Origin: JAADHY01 sp964428935
GTDB taxonomy: Bacteria > Planctomycetota > Planctomycetia > Planctomycetales > Planctomycetaceae
Reading direction: 5' to 3'
NCBI GenBank assembly: GCA_964428935.1
Contig: CAYSAG010000126.1
Location: forward strand, 1 to 13,691
Length of the DNA: 13,691 nucleotides
Under the pieces are notes generated by a model. That model was not told the DNA's origin, searched no databases, and saw nothing but the letters and a program-made list of their open reading frames with translations. The position numbers and the translations under genes are program-made. Of this stretch, positions 1 to 7,500 are shown in pieces; positions within the stretch are counted from its first letter, which is position 1, and every line of letters begins with the position of its first letter.

Positions 1-491
1 AGTTGAACCTGGGAGGCGTCGGGGAACTTTTTTCCGGACGGGGATGGGAACTTGAGAATTGACAGTGCCGGCCGCTCCGGTGAGCGCTTTGCCATTCGCG
101 CCAGTTGCGCTCGCGACCAGTTGAGACCGACCAGGTCGCGGCTCGACCCTCGCGGGACCGCGCACCACCAGCCACGAAACGCGCGACCGCTCTTGCTGCG
201 GTAACGGCGTCACGGAATTCAGTCCGCAAGGGTACGGCCAGCCTCGAACTTTGCGAGCTGTCGGATTGGTCGGTGGTCAATAAAGCGGCGGCCGTGGAGT
301 AGGCTCCGCGGCCGCCGCAGTTCCTGTCCGAAGCGATGCGGAGAGCCCGATGGTCCGTCGGGCGCCAGACGCGCGGTGGTCGCAAACTGTCGAGCCTTGG
401 CAGCCGAGCCGGACGGCCGAACGGACGAGTCGAGCGACCACAGGTCACGAAGGGCAAAGGCGACGTCGGCGCCCGCCGGCACCACAGCTGG
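1..491. other. Intergenic region, no gene recognised
   Basis: I see no convincing gene here. Several open frames of 60-130 codons exist on both strands, but they overlap each other, are rich in Arg, Pro and Ser, and show no family motif, as expected for chance frames in GC-rich DNA. A run of six T lies at 28-33. The one strong structural element is the hairpin at 285-318, listed separately. The region lies downstream of the minus-strand lipoprotein gene that ends at 492. Confidence 0.6.
279..318 (-). terminator. Probable Rho-independent terminator for minus-strand transcripts
   Basis: Bases 285-299 pair with 304-318 to form a 15-bp stem with one G-T wobble (295/308) and a 4-nt loop (TAGG at 300-303). 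Read on the minus strand, the stem is followed by TTTATTG, a short T-rich tail, whereas the plus-strand side continues with AGTTCCTG. The orientation therefore fits termination of transcripts coming from the lipoprotein gene, whose stop codon lies about 174 nt upstream on that strand. The T tract is short, so termination might be incomplete; a processing or mRNA-stabilising hairpin is the alternative. Confidence 0.6.
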
Positions 492-938
492 TCAATTCAA
501 GTCGAACCGGATGTCTGTCTTGCCGCCGTCGGGAATGGTCACCGACAGTCCGGACGTGTTGGGGTTCGCGTACTTTTCAGGAATCAGGCTCTTGGCCACT
601 TGTGACTTGCTCTTGTAGGCTTCCGGTCCCGCGTCGGCCCCGACGTCGACCCCCTCCTCGCGCTTCTGAATGGCCACTCTGTATTCGCCAGGCACGACTC
701 CTTCTTTGTCAGCGAACGCCCGGAGGGTGAAATGCCCTTCGGCGTCTGTCTTGCCTGACGCGGCGTACTTTCCGCCCACGGGCGTCAGCGTCACCGTTGC
801 ATCGGCCAGCGGTTGCCCTTTGTACGTCACGACGCCCTCTGCTGGTACAGTCTCCGGGCGGTCGTCCGAGCTGGACGAGCACCCGACGACGGAAACGCAC
901 GTGGCTAGTGCACAGGCCAAGAAAATCCTTCCGGTCAT
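492..938 (-). CDS. Small lipoprotein with carboxypeptidase-regulatory/transthyretin-like domain
   Basis: A 148-residue predicted lipoprotein. The N-terminus has a short basic start, a hydrophobic stretch and a lipobox V-V-G-C with the lipidated Cys at residue 20, followed by a serine run, so it should be exported and membrane anchored. Residues about 33-93 (EGVVTYKGQPLADATVTLTP onward, then a SGKTDAEGHFTLRA-type strand and GEYRVAI) match the beta-sandwich pattern of carboxypeptidase regulatory-like (transthyretin-like) domains, common in short planctomycete lipoproteins of unknown function. The ATG at 938 is preceded by a GAGGGGAG ribosome site (946-953) with a 7-nt spacer, which supports this start. 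It lies downstream of the DUF1559 gene on the same strand, an arrangement often seen in planctomycetes, but the 460-nt gap argues for a separate promoter or a long leader. No enzyme function is implied. The family call is firm; the role is unknown. Confidence 0.87.
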   Translation of the reverse strand: MTGRIFLACALATCVSVVGCSSSSDDRPETVPAEGVVTYKGQPLADATVTLTPVGGKYAASGKTDAEGHFTLRAFADKEGVVPGEYRVAIQKREEGVDVGADAGPEAYKSKSQVAKSLIPEKYANPNTSGLSVTIPDGGKTDIRFDLN

Positions 939-981
939 GTGTCTTCTCCCCTCTAGAACTGGCGGTCACATTGGCGGTCGA

Positions 982-1001
982 CGCGGGCGGTTGCGCCCGC
1001 G
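982..1001 (-). repeat. Perfect 8-bp hairpin in the lipoprotein gene leader
   Basis: CGCGGGCG (982-989) pairs perfectly with CGCCCGCG (994-1001) around a GTTG loop. It ends about 44 nt upstream of the lipoprotein start codon at 938. No T-rich tail follows on either strand, so it does not look like a classical terminator; a 5' leader structure or the terminator remnant of the DUF1559 transcript are both possible. Confidence 0.5.
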
Positions 1002-1308
1002 AGCGAACCGATCACCCCGTTGTTGCAGCGAGCGTCGTCCTGTGAGAGTGATCAACGGCTGTCCGCTCGGTTCGCGCCCCCTAACGGCCTGACCAAGAAG
1101 CCGCAAACGGCGTCGAATGGACCTCACGGACGACGCAAAGCGTGGAACCGCATGGTTCGTCCGACTGTTGTGAGCAGCGCAGAGCTTGGCCGCGCCAGGC
1201 TGGCGACCAAGCCCTGCGGGCCGACTGAGGTTGTCCAGGAATCGGAAGCCACGCTCCGTCGTGGCCGTGTCTCAAGCCCACCTGAAGAAGGCGCCTCCGG
1301 CCGCTCCA

Positions 1309-1339
1309 AGAAACGCGAATCCGTGCAGAAACGCGAATC
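1309..1339. repeat. 13-bp direct repeat, two copies at 18-bp period
   Basis: AGAAACGCGAATC occurs at 1309-1321 and again at 1327-1339, an exact match with an 18-bp period. It lies in the non-coding 3' side of the DUF1559 gene. Two copies spaced this way can be a protein-binding site or a local duplication; nothing further supports either reading. Confidence 0.6.
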
Positions 1340-1398
1340 GGTCCCCGGACACCCTGAGCTGGGTAGCGTCAGCCGCGGCGAAGGCAGCCACGGTCGGG

Positions 1399-2448
1399 TC
1401 AGAATTCGCTGACCGTCTCGCCGCCCATTCTCGACCCGAGAGCACCCCACACGCCGTACGGTGAAGGGTCGCTCATCTTCCCACGCAGCTGTCGGCTGTC
1501 GGGCGCCGGGACGGACAGGTCTCCAGTGTCGATCGAATCACTGATGAACCGAACCGATCCATCGGCCATGGCGACGTGAACACCGCCGGTGTGTCGGCTG
1601 CTCGCGGTCACGTAGGCTCGGTCGTAGTGGCCGCGCCACCGGGTCGACCAGCACTGCGGGCCGTTGGGAGGCAGAATGGTTTCGAATCCAGAGAAATAGG
1701 GGGAGCCATCTGCCCAGCGGTAGCCCGGCGCCGTATCCCCTGTCCAGCCGCCGTTAATGTAACGTCTGTTGCTCCCAACTTCGGCCAAGCAAGCAATCGG
1801 CGACGCGATGCTCGCCGGCTTGGCGATCATGGTGAGTTCGTCAGTCGCCATCGGTCGGGCTCGCTCACTCAGAAACGCCGTGTTGCTGGTCCCGTCACGG
1901 CAATCGCGAATGCTGTAGCAAACCAGCACGCCAAACATGCCTCGCGACTCACGTGGGGTCGGACCGCTAGCCGTGTGCGGGTCCAGGATCGAGTCACCTG
2001 CAGACATGCAGTAGTTCAAAAGACCCCGACTGGCGCCTCCCCGAGGCTCCCGCCCTTGAGGATCGGACGGGCACAGCAGCGACGGCAGAATCACGTTGAA
2101 TTGCGGCCGGTTGTGCCACGGGGGACGCTGCTCTTCTTCAATCTTCTGATACAAAGCAGCCTGATCCATGAAAGGCATGATCATGGCGAAGCCGCTGATT
2201 CGGTTGCGCTGAGCCTTCGGTTTGCCCCAGCGCTTGCCCGAACCACCCATCATTGGGGGAAACATCTTGTGGACGTCATGGTAGTTGTGCATGGCCAAGG
2301 CGAGCTGCTTCAGGTTGTTGCGGCATTGTGTCCTTCGAGCCGCTTCCCGCGCCTGCTGAACGGCCGGAAGCAACAGCGCCACAAGGACGGCAATGATCGC
2401 AATCACGACCAGCAGCTCGATCAAGGTGAAACCAGAGCGTCTTCTCAT
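1399..2448 (-). CDS. DUF1559 family protein with type IV pilin-like N-terminus
   Basis: A 349-residue protein of the DUF1559 family, typical of Planctomycetota and often present in many copies per genome. Residues 1-30 form a class III prepilin signal: basic MRRRSG, the FTLIE motif with cleavage expected after Gly6 (Glu11 becomes Glu5 of the mature protein), then a hydrophobic helix. The conserved region that follows contains QAREAARRTQCRNNLKQLALA and a PPM segment. Near the C-terminus the family H-X9-DG motif is complete (His286, Asp296-Gly297), and the protein ends in the family-style GVWGALGSR...EF tail, so it is full length. A strong GGAGGG ribosome site at 2455-2460, 6 nt from the ATG, fixes the start. 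The protein is expected to be processed by a prepilin peptidase and held in or exported across the inner membrane, like a pseudopilin. Its precise function is unknown. Family assignment is very secure. Confidence 0.95.
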   Translation of the reverse strand: MRRRSGFTLIELLVVIAIIAVLVALLLPAVQQAREAARRTQCRNNLKQLALAMHNYHDVHKMFPPMMGGSGKRWGKPKAQRNRISGFAMIMPFMDQAALYQKIEEEQRPPWHNRPQFNVILPSLLCPSDPQGREPRGGASRGLLNYCMSAGDSILDPHTASGPTPRESRGMFGVLVCYSIRDCRDGTSNTAFLSERARPMATDELTMIAKPASIASPIACLAEVGSNRRYINGGWTGDTAPGYRWADGSPYFSGFETILPPNGPQCWSTRWRGHYDRAYVTASSRHTGGVHVAMADGSVRFISDSIDTGDLSVPAPDSRQLRGKMSDPSPYGVWGALGSRMGGETVSEF

Positions 2449-2511
2449 CTCTAACCCTCCAACGAAATACCAACGATGAAACGATCAGACGTGCCGCCGA
2501 GGAGTTTCAGA

Positions 2512-2540
2512 GCCAGCGAACCCCGGGACGGGTCGCTGGC
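2512..2540 (-). promoter_or_regulatory. Hairpin in the presumed DUF1559 5' leader
   Basis: GCCAGCGA (2512-2519) is the exact reverse complement of TCGCTGGC (2533-2540). Inside the 13-nt loop, CCC (2521-2523) can pair with GGG (2530-2532) past one bulged A, which extends the stem. The element lies 64-92 nt upstream of the DUF1559 start, so it would be in the mRNA leader if transcription begins further upstream. It could affect translation or termination; no known riboswitch pattern is apparent. Confidence 0.4.
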
Positions 2541-2747
2541 CCGTACCCAACGAGCACCTAGTCCAAGACAGGCGATAATCACAACCGGTACACACCCTCA
2601 ACGCCTGCCTAGCATCAGGAAACGGACCTCAGGCGGCTGCGCTCGGCCAAAGCACCGGGCTTGGGACCTCAAGAGCCAAGCAGGGTGGGAAAGGCGCAGA
2701 AACAGGTGGCCCGCACCTCACATCGCAGCGCCATAGCCACAACACCA

Positions 2748-2771
2748 CGACTGCTGGGTGGGTAGCAGTCG
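2748..2771. repeat. Perfect 8-bp inverted repeat, 8-nt loop
   Basis: CGACTGCT (2748-2755) is exactly complementary to AGCAGTCG (2764-2771), with loop GGGTGGGT. No T-rich tract follows on either strand, so termination is not clearly supported. It could be an operator or a transcript hairpin, and it lies roughly 300 nt upstream of the DUF1559 start. Confidence 0.45.
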
Positions 2772-3209
2772 ATAGGATGGTGGCCCAGGCTCACACGCTA
2801 CTGTAATCGGCCAGATGCCCCATTGCAAGCAACCGAAGTCAATTTAAGCGCCTTTGCGTAGAGGCTTGGCTAGCCGTTGCAGTTTCGGCATCGGTGCCAC
2901 CAAGCACGGCAAGACAAGCTCAGAACGTTCTCCGCAGCCCGTTCTCAAGGGGTCTGCGGTCAATGTTGCAGCACAGAGTCGAGCGTGGCACCACCGCGTG
3001 CGCGCCGAAAAACGCGACGGTTGGTGTGAGCCGAACGACCACTCTCGGCTGGCGGCTGTCCTTTGCATAGCGGGCGAAAACAAGAAGGTGGCGGATCAGG
3101 GATAGCCGTACATAGGCGGTCTGCGTACACGTCTCTCGGCCCCGGCTTGTGTCATTTTCGCTCCCACTGGCTTGACCCGCTCTAGCCCGCAACGTTAGAC
3201 TATGACAAC

Positions 3210-3240
3210 TGCTAATGCTGTTCTTGGCAAGTCATTAGCA
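3210..3240 (+). promoter_or_regulatory. Interrupted dyad, candidate operator of the LysR regulator
   Basis: TGCTAATG (3210-3217) and CATTAGCA (3233-3240) are exact reverse complements separated by 15 nt, inside one of the few AT-rich patches of the window. The site is 168 nt upstream of the LysR start. LysR-type proteins bind interrupted dyads with a T-N11-A core and commonly regulate their own genes, so this is a plausible autoregulatory or activating site. A terminator is less likely because no T run follows. No clear promoter hexamers at standard spacing were found beside it. Confidence 0.4.
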
Positions 3241-3408
3241 TTACTTAGCTGTCTGCCTGTTCCACATGCGGGCGGACGCTAGTTCGGGCGGGCCGGCCGT
3301 CTGGGCGCTAAAAGGCGTTGAGACGCCAGCCGGGTCTCGCTGTGTGAGTCCCAGATGCGGATTTCCGAGAAGCCGAGTTGACACACTGACGGATAAAGCG
3401 ACCCGACC

Positions 3409-4335
3409 ATGTACCTCCGGAGCGTGGAAATTTTTTGTGACGTCGCTGCTCGCCGCAGCTTTTCCAAGGCAGCGGAAGAGCACGGTGTGTCGCAGCCGGC
3501 CGTCAGTCAGGCCATTCACCAGTTGGAGGCTCGGTTGGGGGTCCAATTGATTGACCGTTCGAAACGGCCGTTGGAGCTGACGCCAGCCGGCGAGCTCTAC
3601 TACGAAGGCTGCCGGCGGCTGTTGGCCGACTTCCGAGAGCTGGAGGACCGCGTCCGGCAGCTGGGGCACCGAGTGGCTGGGCGGGTGCGGATCGCCGCGA
3701 TCTACTCGGTTGGTTTGTTGCAAATGCACGTCCACGTGCGTCGGTGCCGCGAGTTGTATCCGGACGTCGAGCTGTCGCTGGAGTACCTCCACCCGGACGA
3801 AGTGTACCAACGGGTGCTCAGCGACGCGGCCGACTTGGGGCTGGTCTCGTTTCCCCAAGGCGGCACCGACGTGGCCGTGATCCCGTGGCGAAACGAGCCG
3901 ATGGTGTTGGTGGTTTGGCCCGAGCATCCGCTGGCGAGTCGGTCCGTGGTCTCGGTCCACGAGATCGACGGGCAACCGTTCGTGACGTTCACGTACGACC
4001 TGAAAATCCGAAAACGAATCGGCACTTGGCTGCGACGGTCCAAAGTGTCGGTTCGGATCGTGCATGAGTTCGACAGCATCGAGTACATCAAGCGGGCAGT
4101 GGAGATTGGAGCGGGCATCACCATCCTGCCGCTCCCGACGCTTCGACGGGAGCTGGAAAGCGGCACCTTGGTGGCCATTCCCTTCAGCGACGTCGAGTGG
4201 TACCGGCCGTTGGGAATCATTCACAAACGTCGGCAGTCCTTGACGACTCCCTGTCGCAAGTTTGTCGAACTGCTTCTGGAATCGGAGCGGGACGAAGGGG
4301 TGACGGAGGACCGCGAGCTGACTGGTGTCCGTTAG
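3409..4335 (+). CDS. LysR-family transcriptional regulator
   Basis: A 308-residue LysR-type regulator, the usual family length. Residues 1-60 form the winged helix-turn-helix: SFSKAAEEHGVSQPAVSQAI (17-36) is the classic DNA-binding helix pair, followed by QLEARLGVQLIDRSKRPLELTPAG. A linker helix (about 62-90) leads to a periplasmic-binding-protein-like effector domain (about 92-295) that includes a WPEHPLASR segment and an EYIKRAVEIGAGITILPLPT segment typical of the second subdomain. The ATG at 3409 is the first possible start, since an in-frame TAA lies at 3394-3396; there is no recognisable Shine-Dalgarno site. It sits 185 nt upstream of gltB on the same strand. By analogy with Bacillus GltC, a LysR activator of glutamate synthase, it may control gltBD, but the sequence alone does not show its target or ligand. 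Confidence 0.93.
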   Translation: MYLRSVEIFCDVAARRSFSKAAEEHGVSQPAVSQAIHQLEARLGVQLIDRSKRPLELTPAGELYYEGCRRLLADFRELEDRVRQLGHRVAGRVRIAAIYSVGLLQMHVHVRRCRELYPDVELSLEYLHPDEVYQRVLSDAADLGLVSFPQGGTDVAVIPWRNEPMVLVVWPEHPLASRSVVSVHEIDGQPFVTFTYDLKIRKRIGTWLRRSKVSVRIVHEFDSIEYIKRAVEIGAGITILPLPTLRRELESGTLVAIPFSDVEWYRPLGIIHKRRQSLTTPCRKFVELLLESERDEGVTEDRELTGVR

Positions 4336-4510
4336 GCCCGCTCGCGGCTGGATCACCCCACCGGTCGGCTCCCTCCAAAGCAGCAACGTTCCCTTTGCCC
4401 GACGGCGGTAGAAGAGCGTGGCGTGGTCTGGCAGGAGGACCCGTCGCGCAGCGCAAGCTCGCGGAAAATCGGAACAGGCAAAGAAATCCAAGACCGCCAT
4501 TGTGGAAGGC

Positions 4511-4515
4511 GGAGG
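4511..4515 (+). promoter_or_regulatory. Ribosome-binding site that fixes the gltB start
   Basis: GGAGG at 4511-4515 stands 5 nt before the ATG at 4521. The gltB frame is open for a further 108 codons upstream, reaching into the LysR gene, but that extension is low-complexity and lies outside the family. The ribosome site and the expected short propeptide length both select 4521. Confidence 0.8.
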
Positions 4516-4520
4516 CGAGA

Positions 4521-7500
4521 ATGAGCAGGCAGATGGTAGACGGGAACGCGTTCGGATGCAGTCTTCCACGAGCCCAGGGGCTCTACGACCCGCGGTTCGA
4601 GCATGACAACTGTGGCGTCGGATTCGTCGCTCACATCAAGGGCCAGCGGTCACGGCAGATCATCGACGACGCGCTTCGCATTTTGGTGCACATGGAGCAC
4701 CGCGGAGCTTGCGGGGCCGAGCCGAACACGGGAGACGGCGCAGGCATCTTGACCGCTTTGCCGCACGAGTTCTTGCAGAAGGTGGCCCGGGACGACCTGA
4801 AAGTCTCGTTGCCGGAACCTGGCCTGTACGGCGTCGGCAACGTGTTCCTGCCGACCGATCCGGAAGAGCGGCGGATGTGCAAGGAGGAAGTCAATCGCAT
4901 CATCCGCGAGCAGGGGCAGCGACTGCTCGGCTGGCGCCCGGTGCCGACCGACGCGGACGCAGCCGACGTGGGTCCCACGGCAAGAGCGTCGGAGCCCGTC
5001 ATCGAACAGCTCTTCATCGCCGCGGCCGACGGCTTGGACCAAGAGGCGCTCGAGCGTCAGCTATTCGTCATTCGAAAAGTGGCCAGCCACCGACTGCGAG
5101 GCAGCAACCTGAAACAGGCCCTGATGTTCTACGTGTGCACGCTCTCGACCAAAGTCATCGTCTACAAGGGCATGCTGACGGCCTCGCAACTGCAGCCGTA
5201 CTACCTCGACCTGCAGGACCCGGACTACGCCAGCCACTTGGCCATGGTCCATTCGCGATTCTCGACCAACACCTTCCCCAGCTGGGACCGGGCTCAGCCG
5301 AACCGCTTCATGTGTCACAACGGCGAGATCAACACCCTGCGCGGCAACATCAACTGGATGTTCGCTCGGCAAGGGGTGATGAAAAGCCGACTGTTCGGGG
5401 ACGATCTGAAAAAGCTGTTCCCGATCATCGAGCCCCACTGTTCCGACTCGGGCAATTTCGACAACGCCTTGGAGTTTCTCTACCACTGCGGTCGGACGCT
5501 GCAGGAGGTCATCATGATGATGATCCCCGAGGCGTGGCAGAACCACCCAACCATGCCCGAGGACAAGCGGGCCTTCTACGAGTACTTCTCGGCACTGCAG
5601 GAGCCGTGGGACGGTCCGGCGTCGATCTCATTCACCGACGGCCACTACATCGGCGCGGTCTTGGACCGTAACGGTCTGCGTCCGAGCCGGTACTACGTCA
5701 CCCACGACGACCGGGTCATCATGGCCAGCGAGGTGGGCGTGCTCGACGTCGACCCGGCCAACGTCAAGATCAAAGGACGTTTGCAGCCCGGCCGCATGTT
5801 CTTGGTCGACTTCGAGCAGGGGCGCCTGGTGCCCGACGAAGAGCTGAAGCACGACGTCGCCAACCGTCGGCCTTACAAGCGGTGGCTCGAGAAGCAGCGA
5901 CTGGAGCTGAAGGAGATTCCTCGTGCGCCGGTTCCCCCGCGTCACGACACGCAGTCGCTGCTGAAGAAACTGAAGGCCTTCGGCTACTCGACCGAGACCT
6001 TCCAGTTCATGCTGATTCCGTTATTGCATCAGAAGAAAGATCCCATCCATTCCATGGGCGAAGACGCGGCTCTGGCCTGCCTCAGCCAGAAGCCGAGGCT
6101 GGTCTACGACTACTTCAAACAGCTTTTTGCCCAGGTGACCAACCCGGCCATCGACTCGATCCGCGAAGAAGTGGTCATGTCGTTGGAGTGCTACATCGGG
6201 CCGGAAGGGAACCTGCTGGAGACGACAGAAAAACAGTGCCACCGGCTGCTGGTCCCGCACCCGATCCTGACCAATGAAGAGCTGGCGGCGCTGAAGCACA
6301 TGGACTACCGCGGCTGGCGCTCCAAGACCATCGACATCACCTACCCGCGTGACGACGGTGCCGGCGGGCTGGTCTCCGCGCTGGACCGCATCTGCCAGGA
6401 AGCCGAGCAGGCCATCGAGGACGGCTACTCGCTGGTCATCCTGTCGGACCGCGCGTTGGACCACGACCGCGTCGCCGTCAGCTCGTTGCTGGCCTGCGGC
6501 GCCGTCCATCATCACTTGGTGCGGAAGGAGCTGCGGACGCGCATTGGGATTGTGATTGAGTCGGGTGAGGCTCGCGAGGTCCACCACCACTGCCTGTTGG
6601 TCGGGTACGGGGCGGACGCCATCAACCCGTACTTGGCGTTTGAGGCTTTGTCGCAAGCTCGCGAAGACGGGTTGCTGGACGAAAGCTGGACCGACGAAAA
6701 AATCGTGGCCCGGTACCGGTTGGGCGTGGCCAAGGGCATGCTGAAGGTCATGGCCAAAATGGGCATTTCGACGCTGCAAAGCTACAAAGGGGCCCAAATT
6801 TTCGAGGCAGTGGGTTTGAGTCAGGAGGTGATCGACCGGTGTTTCGCCGGAACGACGTCGCGGCTGAAAGGAGTCGGGTTCGACGTGTTGGCCGAAGAGG
6901 CGTTCCGGCGGCACCAGATCGGTTACCCGGACCGCGGCGAGCCGATTGCGGACGGACTGCCGAACTACGGACTGGTTCATTGGCGGCGAAAGGGCGAGGT
7001 GCGGGGCTGGAATCCGTACACGATTGCCCATCTGCGTCAGGCGGCCCGCACGGGAGCGCGAGAGGCGTACCACGAGTTCGCTCGAAGTGTCGACGAAGCG
7101 AACCGGCTGGGCACGATTCGTGGACTGCTGAAATTCAAGAAACGGGACCCCGTTCCGCTGGAAGAGGTGGAACCGGTCGAGGAAATCGTGAAGCGGTTCT
7201 GCACCGGCGCGATGAGCTTCGGTTCGATCTCGGCCGAGGCCCATGAAACGTTGGCCATTGCCATGAACCGGTTGGGCGGTCGAAGCAACACGGGCGAAGG
7301 CGGCGAAGATTACAGGCGCTTCAAACCGCTGCCGAACGGCGATTCCAAGCGGTCGGCCATCAAGCAGGTCGCTTCGGGACGCTTCGGCGTCACCGCCTAC
7401 TACTTGACCAACGCCGACGAGATTCAGATCAAGATCGCTCAGGGAGCGAAGCCGGGCGAAGGCGGTGAGCTGCCCGGTCGGAAGGTCGATCGAATCATCG

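Larger units (their letters stand above)
939..1398. other. Intergenic region between the two minus-strand genes
   Basis: This 460-nt stretch separates the DUF1559 stop from the lipoprotein start. Open frames on both strands here have no recognisable family features. It contains a perfect 8-bp hairpin (982-1001) just upstream of the lipoprotein start and a 13-bp direct repeat (1309-1321 and 1327-1339). I could not identify a convincing -35/-10 promoter or a terminator with a T tract for the DUF1559 gene. Confidence 0.55.
2449..3408. other. Long divergent intergenic region (about 960 nt)
   Basis: This region lies between the minus-strand DUF1559 gene and the plus-strand LysR gene and should carry promoters for both. 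I found no convincing gene. It holds an 8-bp hairpin with an extended inner stem (2512-2540), a second perfect 8-bp hairpin (2748-2771), a lower-GC stretch (2844-3192) with overlapping open frames on both strands, a 10-bp palindrome AGAACGTTCT (2922-2931) and an AT-rich interrupted dyad (3210-3240). A TTGACA hexamer occurs at 3378-3383 but has no -10 box at proper spacing before the LysR start. Confidence 0.5.

Noticed and set aside
2476..2736. 86-codon plus-strand frame upstream of the LysR gene
   Set aside because: No ribosome site, no motif, Arg/Pro-rich composition, and it overlaps the hairpin at 2512-2540.
3378..3397. TTGACA with a nearby GATAAA as the LysR promoter
   Set aside because: The two boxes are only 8 nt apart, far below the 16-18 nt needed, and no other -10 box lies at the right distance before the start codon.
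4197..4520. N-terminal extension of gltB into the LysR gene
   Set aside because: The extension is not GltB-like and overlaps LysR; the GGAGG site and family propeptide length support the ATG at 4521.
3241..4569. A 442-codon minus-strand frame across the LysR gene
   Set aside because: The plus-strand frame is a full LysR protein; the minus frame has no recognisable domain and is a codon-bias shadow.
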